Position numbers and translations under genes: made by a program | Notes under the pieces: generated by a model | The model's input: the letters and a program-made list of their open reading frames with translations, nothing else | Told to the model about the DNA's origin: nothing | The model's database searches: none | Origin: Rutpela maculata | Lineage: Eukaryota; Arthropoda; Insecta; Coleoptera; Cerambycidae | Direction of reading: 5' to 3' | Assembly (NCBI GenBank): GCA_936432065.2 | Contig: OW386285.2 | Span: 29,381,920 to 29,445,919, forward strand | DNA length: 64,000 nt | Shown: in pieces, positions 33,550 to 45,329 of the stretch | Layout of the letters: the number at the start of each line of letters is the position of its first letter | Position numbering within the stretch: the stretch's first letter is position 1

Positions 33550-33870
33550 ATTACTGGTGTGACCTTTTTAAAAATTGGGGAGACCAAAGCAATTTTTAAT
33601 CTAGAAAGAAATATTCCTTCTGTAAAAGATTCATTTATAACGTGAGTTAGAGGTCTAACGATAAACTCAATTTCTTTAATTAAAATACTGGAAATATCAT
33701 CGGGTCCAGCTGAATGTTTATTTTTATTTTATGTTTTATAATAGAAAATAATTCTTTCTCTGTCATATACGAAAGAAATATGCTGTTGGGAGTTTCAGTT
33801 TTTCTTACATCTCCAGCAAAAACAGTGGGGTTTTGGTCAGTTATTTTATTTATTGTCTCATATGGCTCAC

Positions 33871-35035
33871 GTATGTAAAATGTTCAGAGAAAAGTCTGTA
33901 TGTGCTTACCATAGAACATGTAAGACCACATGACAAGCTGAGTTTGAGGTCTGCAACTGCGATCTTTTAACGTTAATGAAATTCGTCAATGACTTAGAAG
34001 TTTTGGTTTGGAAAAGTAGACTTAAAGTATGGAAATTTTTTTATTAATTTTGCATCAGTGGTTCGTGAACAACATAAATTTCACCTTATTTCCATATATT
34101 AGTTCTTTATTACATAAATTCCAATAGTCCACTATTTTTCTCTTTTCTAGGATTTCTATCCAGCTAGGATGGCCTATTATACAAATTAGAAGCAACTTAA
34201 ACTAAAATGATCCAATACAATTGTATAAACAGAATTGTTATGTCTTTCTGCTCGAAACCAACTGCATTTAGATGATGGAAGAGATATGTACTGCGTGGTT
34301 TGTATCAACCACCTGCCTCGAAAAATTATCTTAGGTGGGTCTCATGACATGGCGTAGCTTCGATAATATAAACAATTAATCAAAATATTACGAATAAAGT
34401 ACCTCATCTTAGTACGGCAGCCATACAATGCCAAGAATTTTTCACGATCCTACTTTATATATGAGACCGAAGTGCATAATTTGTACCTAAGAATTTCCCT
34501 CAAGCTAGCGTCGGCTGCAAATAAAAGTGAATTACTGTTACCTGAACATACGAGCGTTTTCAATAACGTCAGATTTGAGAATGCCTCCAAATAGTCTATA
34601 CATAATAAATAACACACAAACTAATTTCATTCTTTTGTTAGCTTTGAACAGCTTTGAACTGTAATCCGATTTGCAGTAAATCAAAAAATTTATTTATGTA
34701 CCCGTATCTCGGAAATAACCTTTATGTCGAGTTCTAAACTAAATCGCAAGTCACAACTTTCAATTCGTTTTAAACTAGAATTGATTTTAAAAATTGTAAA
34801 TAACATTCCGGCGCTCACATCCTGTTCTGGTTTTGTTACTTCACGCCAAGCAATAACGTCTTTATTATTAGTCCATGTCGAAGCCTAGCGATTCCGTGCT
34901 GTCATTAATTGTAGGTAAATATATTTGGAAAATACTGGTTGCTTTAAAAAATATATATTTATTTATCTATATCGTCATCATTTTTAGAACATGTTCGATT
35001 TATTTCCTCTTTCAGTCAATAAGGTCTACCAATGA
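33871..35035. other. No recognised gene
   Basis: Unique-looking AT-rich DNA. A small plus frame with an ATG at 34875 is followed by a possible donor and acceptor, but its coding part is too short to support a gene. Confidence 0.45.
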
Positions 35036-35640
35036 GTCTACCCACGTGCAAGATACGACGAGTTAAAAATATAATAATTAATGAAAAAAACGTGACCAAG
35101 GACAATAATATTTGGCATGTGGTTAATATAATTGTTAATGAAGAAAATACTATACTTGTAGTTAAAAATATGGTGGAACCTCTTGAAAAAATAATTAACG
35201 AAAGAATGTGACGGATGACAATAGTACTAGTACTAGTTAGTACAATTATCGAGGAAAAAACCTGAAACACCTTGATTAAAAATATACTGGGTGCAAATAA
35301 TATTTTTTGGAATGAAGTTGACACTCTTGATGAGGAGGAAACCTGATATATTTTTAAAATATACAGAGTAGTCACTTAAAAAAAAACAATTAACAAAGAA
35401 ACGACAGAAGAAAATAATATTTAGAATGTAGTTGTCATTATTGCCAGGAAGGAAGTTTTAAAGTTATAAAATTTGGGAGAAAAAAATTATACACTTTTAG
35501 TAAAAAAAAATATACAGAAAATATCAAGAAGAAAAATAATGAATAAATAAACGATGCCAAACAGGAAGGGAAGTTTTGAAAAAATACTATTACAGATTTG
35601 AATAACTGAATAAATATGGATAATAGGAATAGCACATTAA
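35036..35640. other. Low-complexity A-rich stretch
   Basis: AAT/AAC-rich words recur (AATAATAT, AAAAATATA). The minus open frames at 35016-35375 and 35438-35635 are its hydrophobic complements. The plus reading has many stops. No gene is supported. Confidence 0.5.
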
Positions 35641-36060
35641 ACTGGATGTAAACTTTCCCAGAAAATATGAAACAGTGCGTTGGGTTACTTCTGAATAGCC
35701 TTATTTAACACTAGGAGTTCAACAAGGTTCTGTTTTAGGTTTGGTGCTATTTGTGCTATACGTAAATTAAATGAATTCCTTATCATCACTCACTTTACGA
35801 TGCATACTGATGATGCCTCTTTAATAGTTTCAAATAAAACAGATGAAAGTTTAGAACTCGATCGTAATAGTTTTAATTTAATATGCTAAGTGAATGGTTT
35901 CCCCAAAAATTTATTATATTCTAACATAGAACATAGGTTTTAAGTTTTTATAACAGCAGGAAACAGAGTACACTGTTAAATTTTAAACATGTGAATATAT
36001 TAGTAAAACTAAATTATCACAGAAACTGCTGATCACGCGTCATCCAGGTAATCAATCACA
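35641..36060 (+). pseudogene. LINE RT fragment, badly degraded
   Basis: At about 35708-35765 the plus strand reads LGVQQGSVLGLVLFVLYVN, a decayed GVPQGSVLGP block. About 50 bases on comes HTDDASLIVSNKTDESLEL, matching the FADDT catalytic region. No other domains are recognisable. Confidence 0.65.
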
Positions 36061-37505
36061 AAATAATAGGACTTGCTAATCAATGAAACATTAAAAAGGA
36101 ATAAGAGTACTTTTTTGTTGGGAGTGAGTTTCACCCCAACTCGAAAAAAAAAGTGACTATTGGAACGCGTAGATCGTCACAAAAGAATCTTTAACGTTAT
36201 TTTTGCTTTAATACCCGCCCAGTTACAGGGGGTTGAAAAAGCGTTGACTTTTAAGCAAAAAAACACTGATTTCTCACAGGTGTTAAGCAAATTATGGATC
36301 ACATTTTCGAAAAAGTTTGTCATAACAAAAAGTTAACTTGAAGTAACAAGAATAATCCATGAAATAAGAATTTGTTTAAGCTCATCGTTACCGAGATACA
36401 GTTAATGTTGGATGTATTTGAACGTAGCCCTGAAAAGGTCACGCTCTTCAAACAGTCATAACTCTGGTCTAAAAAAACCTTTTAACTTGAACCAATTTAA
36501 AACTTATTATATTAGCTTAAATTATCTTTTGCCAAATTTTAATATCTGCAAAATCAAAAATGATACAAGGAATATAAAGGCAACATTTCATTTTTTTTTG
36601 CATAAAAAGTTTTTCAAGTAAATTCCAAATTGAAAAAAAATATTTCCAAATCGTGTTTTCTGTTAGTTGAATATATCTTGAGAATTTCTGAAAAAATGAT
36701 TTTTTTTTTTTTTTGGCTTTAAGGTTAAATAACTTAGCAGGGAAGCATCTTAGCTGAATGTTACTAGAGACAAAAAATTAAGGCAATAAACTGAGTAAAC
36801 TGTTGCTTTTTTTATTTATTTTTTTTTTTTGATAAAGATAGATAATAGCTTATGAGATAGAAGTGTTTGAAATTAACTTTTAACGGTTTTTTTTTTAATT
36901 GACGCATTCAAGGTGAATATAGAAAAATTGATTTCAGTACTATTTTGACCTACCTGACTTTAAAGAGGATTAAGATACCTTCAAGGTGTTTTTTTGGATG
37001 ATTTTTAGCGTTAATTGCAATGGAAATATGACCGAAAAAAGGAGCGCGCCTTCATTTAGCAAATTACGATATTGCTCATTTGGCGGTAAAATCTCACAAT
37101 ATCTTCAATCATAAAGAAGTAATCATAATTTTTATACTTTTTTTATATTCACGCACATTTCTTAAGTCGTTGGACATCGCATGTATGTATTTGTGTAAAT
37201 ATGTATAAAGATGAAAATGACTCAAACATTGGTGAAGATGAAAAATTATATTAAATTTAGGTTAAATCTCTATATACTTAATAAAATTGGAAAATATTAA
37301 TTACTGTTTTATTAATTTGCTACACCTTAACATAAAAACCCGATCCAAATTCGTAATCGGCAACCCCAAAATCATAAATAATATTAGTTTGATTAATAAA
37401 TTCCCAGTGCTTTCTTTATACTTATTTTTTAACTTTAGGTGGTTGAGTTGAGTTTCATGTCTCAAAATTTAACAATCTGCTAAGAAAGTTCTAATTTCTC
37501 AAAAT
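36061..37505. other. No recognised gene
   Basis: Repeat-like non-coding DNA with long T runs (36690-36715, 36808-36832). No coding motif. It directly abuts the truncated start of the Gypsy element. Confidence 0.45.
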
Positions 37506-37507
37506 AA

Positions 37508-38627
37508 ATGATAGATTTGTCACAAGCTTATCAATAGCTACGAGTAGATGATGAAACTGCAAAAGTGTTGACTGTCAATACACATAAGGGACTTTTCCGG
37601 GTCAAGAGACTGCCTTTTGGTATCAATGCAGCCCCAGGACTTTTCCAAAAATTCATGGAAATGCTGTTAGTTGGCATTCCTAGAATAAAAATATATTTAG
37701 ACGACACCATGATCAGAGGAAAGGATAAAAGAGAGCATGACGACAGACTGTTGTGCGTATTGGATAGGTTGGAGAGAGCTGGAGTGACCGTGAAAAGAGA
37801 AAAATGTGAAATTGGTAAATCTGAAATTACTTTTCTAGGATATCGGTTAGCAGCTGATGGAGTACGACCAACGGAGGAGAGAATTAAAGCAATAAAGGAT
37901 GCACCGAGGCCAACCAATAAACAAGAGCTCCAATCATTCCTGGGTATGATTAATTTTTATAATCCTTTCCTAAAAGATAAGGCAGCCAAAGCAGAACCAT
38001 TACACCGATTATTAGACGAGAAATCAACATGGCAGTGGAACGATTATCATGAGAGGGATTTTGTAGAGCTGAAGAACTTATTGGGGTCAAAGATAATTCT
38101 TACACATTGTGATAAAAGCAAGTTGCTAGTTATGAATTGTGATGCGTCACCATATGGTATCGCAGCGATTTTATCACACCGAGAGAATGGCATTGAGAAA
38201 CCGATTGCCTACTGGTCTCGTACGCTTACTAAAAGTCAGCGAAATTATGCCCAGATAGATAAGGAAGCACTGTCTATGGTGGAAGGGGTTAAAGACTTTC
38301 ATAAATTCATGGCAGGACGTCAGTTCATTATTACAACAGATCAATGCCGCTCTTGGGATTATTCAATCAAAAAAGCCAATTCCAGCAATCCTGTCACCGA
38401 GGATGCTGCGATGGTGTTTGACTTTAAGCGCCTATGATTATACTGTCGAATTAAGAAAGGGTACTGAAAATGCAAATGCAGACTGCTTGAGTCGTCTTCC
38501 ACAACAACAAGAAGCCGATGAAATGGAATCACCAGGGGATATATTGCTGCTTGAGTCCAATAACCGACCAATTGCCATTGAGGAAAAACTTACCAATGAA
38601 GAAAATACGTTGAGAGATGTAAGATAG
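37508..38627 (+). pseudogene. Gypsy RT-RNase H
   Basis: MIDLSQAYQ with an in-frame TAG at about 37535 begins within the RT palm. Then come LPFGINAAPGLFQKFME, the catalytic box IYLDDTMIRGK (about 37690-37722, both Asp present), VKREKCEIGKSEITFLGYRL and LQSFLGMINFY. RNase H starts at about 38110 with VMNCDASPYGIAAILSH and continues through YAQIDKEALSMVEGVKDFHK. A frameshift near 38340-38400 leads to LTLSAYDYTVELRKGTENAN, then ADCLSRL, the usual end of RNase H. It copies element RNA and degrades the template. Confidence 0.85.
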
Positions 38628-38769
38628 TGGACATGGCACCAGTGGCCGAATGCGGAGCTGGAAGAAGAGTACAAACCGTATCACCGAAGAAAGTCGGATA
38701 TTTCTGTGTAAAAAAATTGCCTGCTTTGGGGAAATCGGCTGATCGCGCCGAAGGAGACACATGGATTTT

Positions 38770-39623
38770 TTATGAAATTGCTTCACGCAAATCACCCAGG
38801 ATCATGCGTGAAAGCATGCGCTCAAAGTTATGTGTGGTGGCCAAATATCGACCAAGAGATCGAAAACCGTGTGGCAACTTGTCATACGTGCCAAATTCAT
38901 CAAAACAACCCGGCAAAAAGCACCACGTCAGAGTTTGGAGCCTACCACAAACCCGTGGTCAACGCTTCATGTTGATTTTGCTGGACCTTACAGACGAAAA
39001 GTTATCTTGATTGTGGTGGACGCATTGTCAAAATGGCCAGAGGCTGATATTCTCACATCAATGGCCTCTAGCGAGGTTATCAAGAGCTTAAGAAAAATGT
39101 TTGCGAGGCTGGGCATTCCAGACAAGGTGGTTTCTGACAATGGACGTTTCTTAGACTCCAAGGAACTGCACGATTTCTATAAAAATAATTTGATCGCATA
39201 CAGTACTATTTCACCGTATCACCCTTCAAGTAACGGTCAAGCAGAGAGAATGGTACAGGTCACTAAGAAAGGTTTGGCGAAATTGGAAGTAGGCGACCTT
39301 GGTTTACAGATTCAGATAATGCATTTCCGGCAACATACTACAGTACATGCGGGAACAGCCAAGACACCTGCGGAGCTATTAATGGGAAGGAAGCTGCGCA
39401 CTGTTCTAGACAAAATGCATCCTTATGCACTCAAATCAAATCACAGAGAGGAGAAAGAAGCTATGAATAAATTGCGTTCTTTCGAAGAAGGCGATGCTGT
39501 TTATTTCCGCAACTATAATTCGCTGGGACCGAAATGGTTGGAAGATTGCGTGACTCCTATGTCGTACCGGATTTGTTTAACTAATGGAAATGTTATCAAA
39601 CATCACATTGATCGACTGCGGCG
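38770..39623 (+). pseudogene. Gypsy integrase, N-terminal zinc and catalytic core
   Basis: The zinc finger appears as HANHPGSCVKAC... then CHTCQIHQ (38772-38920), an HHCC type. In the next frame come HVDFAGPYRRKVILIVVDAL with the first Asp (about 38970), DKVVSDNGRFLDSKEL with the second Asp (about 39130) and SPYHPSSNGQAERMVQVTKK with the Glu (about 39220-39260). The DDE set is therefore intact. The C-terminal domain reaches HHIDRLRR at 39623, where the inserted element begins. One frameshift lies near 38960. Confidence 0.85.
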
Positions 39624-40272
39624 CATAGTGAAAAAAAAGGCTTTTTTGGACAAAAATCTGCCTACAAGTCAAATCTTAATCAATTTCGATCTACCTTGGC
39701 TTAAAATGTAGGTTATTGGCTACACTTTCAGAGTATACTGCCTAAATTGCAAACCCCGATTTCCTAACCTCAAAAAATGTATCAAATATGAGAGTAATCA
39801 CTTTTTCTATTTCTACAAGTCAAATCTTGATCAATGTTGACAATCCTGGGGTTCACAATTTAGGCAGTATACGCTAAAAGGGTAGCTAATAACCTGCATT
39901 TTAAGCCCAGGATTGTCAAAATTGATCAAGATTTCACGTGTGGAAATAGAAAAAAGTGATTACTCTCATATTTGATACATTTTTTGAGGTTAGGAAATCG
40001 GGGTTCACAGACAGTACACGCTGAAAGGGAGCTAATAACCTGCGTTTTAAGGCCAGGATTGTCAAAATTGATCAAGATTTGGCTTGTAGAAATAGAAAAA
40101 AGTGAGTCATATCTGATACATTTTTTGGGGTTAGGAAATCGGGGTTTGCAATTTAGGCAGTATACTCTGAAAGTGTAGCCAATAACCTACATTTTAAGCC
40201 AAGGTAGATCAAACTTGATTAAGATTTGACTTGTAGGCAGAGTTTTGTCCAAAAAAGGCTTTTTTTCCACTG
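39624..40272. mobile_element. TIR/foldback element inserted in the integrase
   Basis: The arms mirror each other (CATAGTGAAAAAAAAGG on the left, CAGTGGAAAAAAAGCC read inward from the right), with long pairing through GGACAAAA-TCTGCCTACAAGTC. The interior is built of about three related units of some 190 bp sharing TTAGGCAGTATACTCTGAAA-type and GGTTAGGAAATCGGGGTT words. The host codons read on through a 7-8 base duplication, TGCGGCG (39617-39623 and 40273-40279). The duplication length and CAGTGG end suggest a hAT-like element, with moderate confidence. Confidence 0.7.
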
Positions 40273-40279
40273 TGCGGCG

Positions 40280-40613
40280 GAGAGTAATGAATCCAACAAT
40301 CCATGAAAGAAGTGAACTCAGCGAACCACCCTCGGCTTCTAATCCTTGTTCAGTCCAACGGGAAATTCCAGTCCAAATTCCACTACCAAACCAATCGACA
40401 CCACCACATTCCCAATTTATACATTCTAATGTTTCAGATTTATTTCAACCTGGAGAAATGGTACTGGATAATGAATCGAGAGCACCTGACACACGTCCAC
40501 GAATCCATGTTAGAGAAGCTAGCAGCCCGGAACAAATTCAAATGGAACGTTTAACTAGGCCAGTGTGGAATCGTACATTGCCCACCCATTTAAAAGATTT
40601 TGTTGTGAAATAA
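40280..40613 (+). pseudogene. Gypsy integrase C-terminal tail
   Basis: Continues the integrase after the insertion: RRVMNPTIHERSELSEPPS, a proline-rich stretch and RPVWNRTLPTHLKDFVV, a typical end for this clade (R-P-x-R-x-x-LKDFV). It stops at 40611-40613, just before the polypurine tract. Confidence 0.75.
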
Positions 40614-40625
40614 AAGAGGGAGGGA
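40614..40625 (+). promoter_or_regulatory. Gypsy polypurine tract
   Basis: AAAGAGGGAGGGA lies directly upstream of the 3' LTR (TGTTATATAT at 40626). Confidence 0.75.
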
Positions 40626-40852
40626 TGTTATATATGTACTAGGATATGTTATATATGTACTAGGATATGTTATATATGTACTAGAATAAAGGTTTAAGCT
40701 TAAACCTAGGGAAACACCTTTTGTTCTATAACAAAATATGTTAGTTGACATTTTGCTGTAATTATTATATTATTTCAAGTGATTCAAGTTACAAATAAAT
40801 GATCAAAATTATCTGTATTATTAATACCGTATTCTATTCAATATACATAACA
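40626..40852 (+). repeat. Gypsy 3' LTR with 21-bp tandem triplication
   Basis: Starts TGTTATATATGTACTAGG and ends CATAACA. The first 63 bases are three head-to-tail copies of a 21-mer (40626-40646, 40647-40667, 40668-40688) with one change in the third. AATAAA lies at 40794-40799. The 5' LTR is missing, so the boundary is inferred from the polypurine tract and the TG...CA ends. Confidence 0.75.
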
Positions 40853-41998
40853 GCTATAAAATAAAATTCGTATCTAGGGTATTATGATACAGTAACTAAC
40901 GTATTATATATCGTAAGTAACCTATTATCTGCTATTAAGTTATTATGAAGTTGTTGTAGTGTTATGATCTTAATAATAATAAATAAAAATTTCACTTAAA
41001 GGAACCTTAATTTTCAATGATACGATAAAATAAATAAATTGAATAATAAAACTATACTTTCTCTCTTAAGATAGTCTCTGAAAGTTTGCTTCCGGCATTA
41101 CGAATGATTAGAAGAAAACGATATCGATTGTTCTATCATAAATATAGTGAAGTTGAAAGTGAAGTAGAGAACTCTCCAATATTAATCCGGAGGAAATAAA
41201 TGTCTACATCGGGGTAATTTGTTTTTAGAGTTTTGTAAAATATTAAGATGTAGTTAAGTTTATTTACAATCAAACAACTTTTAAAATATTGAAAGTGACT
41301 CACAGAATAATTTGGTACTGTGTATCGGTATCGATCACTGGATAGCCAACGACTTCCGTAGGAAGTGGGTCGGCTGAGCCATCGGATTATTATCTCACTT
41401 ACCGACTGAGCGGAACTCTATATTTTATTCAGGATATTCTAGTTATTTCCAGTTTGCAATTGCTCCCGCATATCTCGGTGGACCTGAACGTTGATTTCAA
41501 ATTGCAGTGCCGACACCGAAATCTGCTCCCTCAAGATTTATTAAAGACAAAATAATTTTTATTTTATTTTGATGGGAAATAAGGAAAAAACATAATTATC
41601 TTTGTTAGCCTCGTTTCAGTGTATTCATGCAACCGTGAGTTCATTTAATTTAAAATTTAACTAGCTCCTCGGGAGCATTATGCAGCCAGGAATAAGAAAG
41701 CTCCAGTAATCACTTTTAAATTTGGTCGAATGTTTTATTTTTCATACTGTGAATGCTCTAAATAAGCCATAGCAGGATAATCCGTGCTGTTGGTTTTAAC
41801 TAAATTGTAGGAAATAGAAGAAAATAACTTAAATGTTGGAAATTTAAATTAAATGACTATAACGGGAAAACTTTAATGGGTAATAAACAGAAATACAGTA
41901 AGTAATAAAAGTAATCTGTGAAAATTGATTATTGTTTTAATTCAAGCAGTGAATCTTTGCATGCATGTGATGATCAATTTATTTCTGTGTTTGTCCTG
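40853..41998. other. No recognised gene
   Basis: AT-rich DNA between the Gypsy LTR and the second nuclease transposon. A GC-richer patch at 41325-41420 has a weak A-box-like word on the minus strand but no B box. Confidence 0.45.
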
Positions 41999-42225
41999 TA
42001 GCAGAGCAGGAATTATTGAAAATTCATGAGAATCGTGCACTTTGTGCCAAGTCTTTGTTTGGTATAGTCTTAGGTATGGTCTTAAGGTTTTAGGAAACTA
42101 TCGTAAGCAACTTGTGCGCGAGCTCTGGTGGCCTGTTTGCTATAAATCCAATATAGCCGCCATCTGTATTGGCATTTTTAATAGAAGGGCTTCTATTAGA
42201 CACAAAATCTTGAGTAATACCACTT
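41999..42225. repeat. Left TIR of copy B
   Basis: Inverted match to 46835-47057. Shared landmarks are CACTTTGTGCCAAGTCTTTG, GCAACTTGTGC, CTGTTTGCTATAAATCCAAT and CGCCATCTGTATTGG. The frames at 42042-42350 lie here and are shadows. Confidence 0.85.
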
Positions 42226-42452
42226 TTTATGGGTTCTAGGTTCCGAGGAATCCATTTCACACGTCTAATTTGTGTTTCAAAATTAATTTCAAGGTCATTA
42301 CGTATTCTGATATGATAGGTTAGACAATACAATGTAAGGTAAAGAAACAATTTTTTTATTAATTCAATGTAATTTATTAATTACAAAATATAAAGAAACA
42401 TGAATGGATAGAATCTGACGTAAATTACAGCTTTGCAACGAGATATGGTACT

Positions 42453-43325
42453 TGTTACTAAATTTTGAAAAAAAATGTAGTATAGGTTTTGCATTTTTCC
42501 AGCGGACCATCGAAATCCGAAAAAAACGTCGGATCGAAATGAAAGTCATATCTATCGACTCGAGAGTGAATTTAGAAAATTCCATCCGTCGGTCTGTCTG
42601 TCGGTCTGTCTATCACGCTCAGCCCCCCTAATCCGTTTTCGGATTTCGATGAAACTTGGGTGGTTAATAGGAGGCCTTTAGAAAACCTTAACGCTGGAAG
42701 CTCGGCTCCGTTCGGGAACCGGAAGTACCCGATATAGACGTTTCAAGTTTTTCGGGAAAAATTGAGAGATGGTGCCGCTGGCAACAATCTACAGGTAAGT
42801 ATACCGGAGACAATGTCGAAAAACAAATGGAAATTGAATTTTTTTGCAAAAAAACTGGTTTTCTCCATAGGAAGCACGATATCTGTCCAGGATATTGATC
42901 GATTTCGATGAGGCTTGGTGGAATCGAAGATACACGGCCACAAATGAAGCCTGTTGCTGGCGGCCCGAATTCGTTGACCGCAAGTATTTTTTCCAAGTAT
43001 GATTTTTCAAAGATATTAATAACTCCCGAACCGAAGGTCCGATTTTGATTTTCAAAAATGGCGATTGTAGGGCTCGATTAAGTCTATTAGGTGATGTTTG
43101 TGAGAAATTTGACAAAACATAAGCAAATCTACAAATCCTGGAAAACTCGATTTTTTTTATAGATTCTACAAATACCCAACAGTTTCCTAATAAAAATCGA
43201 AAATTAAGTATTCCGTCGATCAATCTCTATAACCGGTATAAGGTACGGACCTATTTGGACAAAAAATCTGAAATAGTTTTTTGAAAAAATTAAAAATAAA
43301 CGAGTTATTTACAAAGATGCATGAC
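42453..43325 (+). mobile_element. GTCT/GTCG-cored repeat, family 2, copy 1
   Basis: Collinear with 62969-63884. Landmarks are GGTTTTGCATTTTTCCAG, GGATCGAAATGAAAGTCATA, a short GTCTGTCG array (42588-42612), CCGTTTTCGGATTTCGATGA and, at the end, ATTTACAAAGATGCATGACC. It belongs to a different sequence family from 11125 and 57470, although the microsatellite is of the same type. Open frames here on the minus strand are not genes. Confidence 0.75.
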
Positions 43326-43483
43326 CACAATACAACCGATACGCTTTCTGTATTTCAAAATGTATTTAGCCTTTACTTTAGTCAATGCAAAAAGAAAAAA
43401 GAAAAATAAAACATGTCAAAATGTACTGAGTCATCCCAACAGGGATAAAAAGCATATCAAAATGTAGTTTTTAGCTTCTTACT

Positions 43484-44639
43484 TTATGTATTATGTGAGT
43501 TGTTTCTGCAACCTTCTTGACACTTGCATAATGGGCTGTAGCGAATCCCGATAACATTTACATCTGCCTGGGCATGAGACCAAACAACCACAATTAAGTA
43601 CGAACGAACATCCATGGCTTGCATGTGGAAGATCAGGCCAGTAGAGAACCCATTCTTTGGTTCTGTCATTCCATTTCCAACCCCATTTACTGTAATCGGG
43701 GATATCAGGCGATTTGGACAGCTTCATCTTCCAAATGAATGCAGTAGTGAGCAGCGCTCGCTTTGTGTGCTGAAATAAAGCATGTTGTAATGGTGGTATA
43801 GATTCAAGAGACTTCAGGCCTTGGGTAAACATCAACTTCCTTGCATCATTGACTGAATCTGCACCACAGTTTCTGCTGTACATCAGAACTGTAAAGCGTT
43901 CAAGATCAGACATGTGCTGTAGTTCCAACGTGAAACTATTCGGTGTATTTGTGATGTCACTGAACATGTCAGTGACCTCAGGATAAGCAGCCCATGCATT
44001 CCATCTTTTTACCTATTCCAAACATCGATGATGTTACATCACACCCCGTAAATGCATGAAAAAAGAGAAGGGCTTCGGAGCGTTCAGGTCAAAGATGTTG
44101 ACAGATGTGATGGATTGGAATCTCTTTAAAGGTCTTTCCCGATCCAAAACCTATCCATAACTCTGACATATTCAACCGTTTGAAGTGATATATGGCCAGA
44201 ACAACCACGTCTGCGTCCACTGCGATGAGGTACGCTTGCATGTGCTTGCTCAGCTGCGTGTTGTAAGTGCAACATCATCCTGGTGTCTGCTTCTTGCTGG
44301 AGACATGGTAGATATGTCACTCGTTTTGTTACTTAGCACCTGATTATTTTTTTGTGGTGAACAGTTCATACGAGGCACCAGTGGTAAGTTCAGCCAATTT
44401 CTCGCTGAGGAAGTTAAATAAGTCTTGTTCATTGTTGGAGTTTGATAAGAATTTCACCCATGCTGAACCCTTTAGTATAGGCGTTTTTGCAGACACTCTA
44501 GTTCGACGCCCTGAAGTGTCACCTCGTTTGTCCCGGGTCTGTGATTTAAGACTGCCATCGTGATATGTGTCCCAGACTGCATCTACTCTTGTGGTGTTAG
44601 GCGTCATTTTGCTTTCTATAAATGGCAGTAGGTATATAT
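43484..44639 (-). pseudogene. PIN/FEN1-like nuclease family protein, C-terminal part
   Basis: Minus strand: RVDAVWDTYHDGSLKSQTRD (44590 down), then LQQEADTRMMLHLQHAA (44300-44250). After a frameshift comes VDADVVVLAIYHFKRL (about 44222-44175). EADT and DADV are the paired acidic motifs of PIN/FEN1/XPG nucleases. Next come FFHAFTGCDVTSSMF (about 44070-44025), then MSDLERFTVLMYSRNC, IPPLQHALFQHTKRALL and PDYSKWGWKWNDRTKEWV. The Cys tail NCGCLVSCPGRCKCYRDSLQ ends near 43530. This order matches a large, uncharacterised, multi-copy animal protein family known from many invertebrate genomes. At least one frameshift. Confidence 0.8.
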
Positions 44640-44701
44640 TTGTTTTTCTTCAAGCGTATTAAAATGTTTAAATTATGTCCCCAAAAACAGAAGTAGAAGT
44701 A

Positions 44702-44855
44702 GGACATTATTTTACTAGTAACAAAATGTTAGTACCGAACGCCACCGTAGTGGACATTGTTTTACTAGTAACATAATGTTAATTCCGAAAGCGCCACCGC
44801 AGTGGATATTGTTTTACTAGTAACATAATGTTAATACCGAAAGCCACCGGTGGCG
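44702..44855. repeat. Tandem triplication, about 51 bp
   Basis: Three units start GGACATTRTTTTACTAGTAA and carry AATGTTARTACCGAA and GCCACCG. Unit lengths are about 50, 52 and 52. Divergence between units is modest. Confidence 0.8.
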
Positions 44856-44970
44856 CGCTATCCACTAGCCACTTGTCATATTGTGTCAACATGTAAGACT
44901 GTAGTTTGAATATTTGTACATTTATGATAAATAAATGAATTTTTGCATTTTAATACGCTTGAAGAAAAAA

Positions 44971-45105
44971 TAGTATATATTACACGGAGTAGAACGCCTT
45001 TTTTTGTGTTTCGCCCAGTTTGCGGCTTCGGCTTCGCCTCAGCCGCAAATCCTGGGTTCAACACAAAAAAAGAGTGCGTTCTACTCCTAGTAATATAATA
45101 TACTA
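44971..45105. mobile_element. Hairpin MITE
   Basis: GGAGTAGAACGC (44986-44997) pairs with GCGTTCTACTCC (45076-45087). The pairing extends outward to TAGTATATA/TATACTA and inward through TTTTTTTGTGTT/AACACAAAAAAA, with a GCGGCT/AGCCGC inner stem. Confidence 0.8.
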
Positions 45106-45178
45106 TTATCTACTCTTATTAGGTTATGTACTAATTAATGAACTGCTTTTGAACAATTAATAGTATACATAAACAAAC

Positions 45179-45216
45179 AGCGTGAGTTATAATGCGTGAG
45201 TTATTATAACTCACGC
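45179..45216. repeat. Palindrome of AGCGTGAGTTATAA
   Basis: AGCGTGAGTTATAA and its reverse complement ATTATAACTCACGCT, with an extra GCGTGAG in between. The TGAGTTATTA word reappears in the hairpin at 46331-46457. Confidence 0.65.
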
Positions 45217-45329
45217 TAGGTACAGAGCCAATCACCTTTATCTTCATGCCCAGCCTGTCCTTTCGACGTAACGCGCGACACACGAAGGTGGAGCCAGGGA
45301 GGTAGTGACAGATTATTCCCGTTAATGTC

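Larger units (their letters stand above)
32410..33870 (-). mobile_element. LINE remnant with RT (Jockey/CR1-like), minus strand
   Basis: Reading down from 33870: a pre-RT linker (KTETPNSIFLSYMTEKELF), the fingers motif NYRPISIPPVISK (33545-33500), and RQHGFRSGHSTVTAV. After a frameshift come PQGSILGPILFIIYINEHSN (33175-33115) and the catalytic box LYADDAILLLS at about 33090-33060, with both Asp intact. The 3' end carries a TTCTATTCTATA tail at about 32430-32410. Several frameshifts make it inactive. Confidence 0.8.
37508..40852 (+). mobile_element. Gypsy (Ty3-like) LTR retrotransposon, 5'-truncated
   Basis: From 37508 the order is RT, RNase H, integrase, polypurine tract and a 3' LTR. Gag, protease and the first RT blocks are missing, and no matching 5' LTR was found in the window. 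The RT-RNase H-integrase order is Gypsy (Copia has integrase first). The integrase tail is interrupted by a TIR element at about 39624-40272. No env gene is present. Confidence 0.85.

Noticed and set aside
34875..35066. Short ATG frame followed by a possible splice donor and acceptor
   Set aside because: The first coding part is only 13 codons and the second stops within a few codons; not enough for a gene.
35016..35635. Minus-strand hydrophobic frames that look like membrane proteins
   Set aside because: Low-complexity complement of an A-rich tract, no start context, no conserved motif.
41325..41420. tRNA-like word GCTCAGTCGGTAAG on the minus strand
   Set aside because: No B box at the right distance and no plausible cloverleaf.
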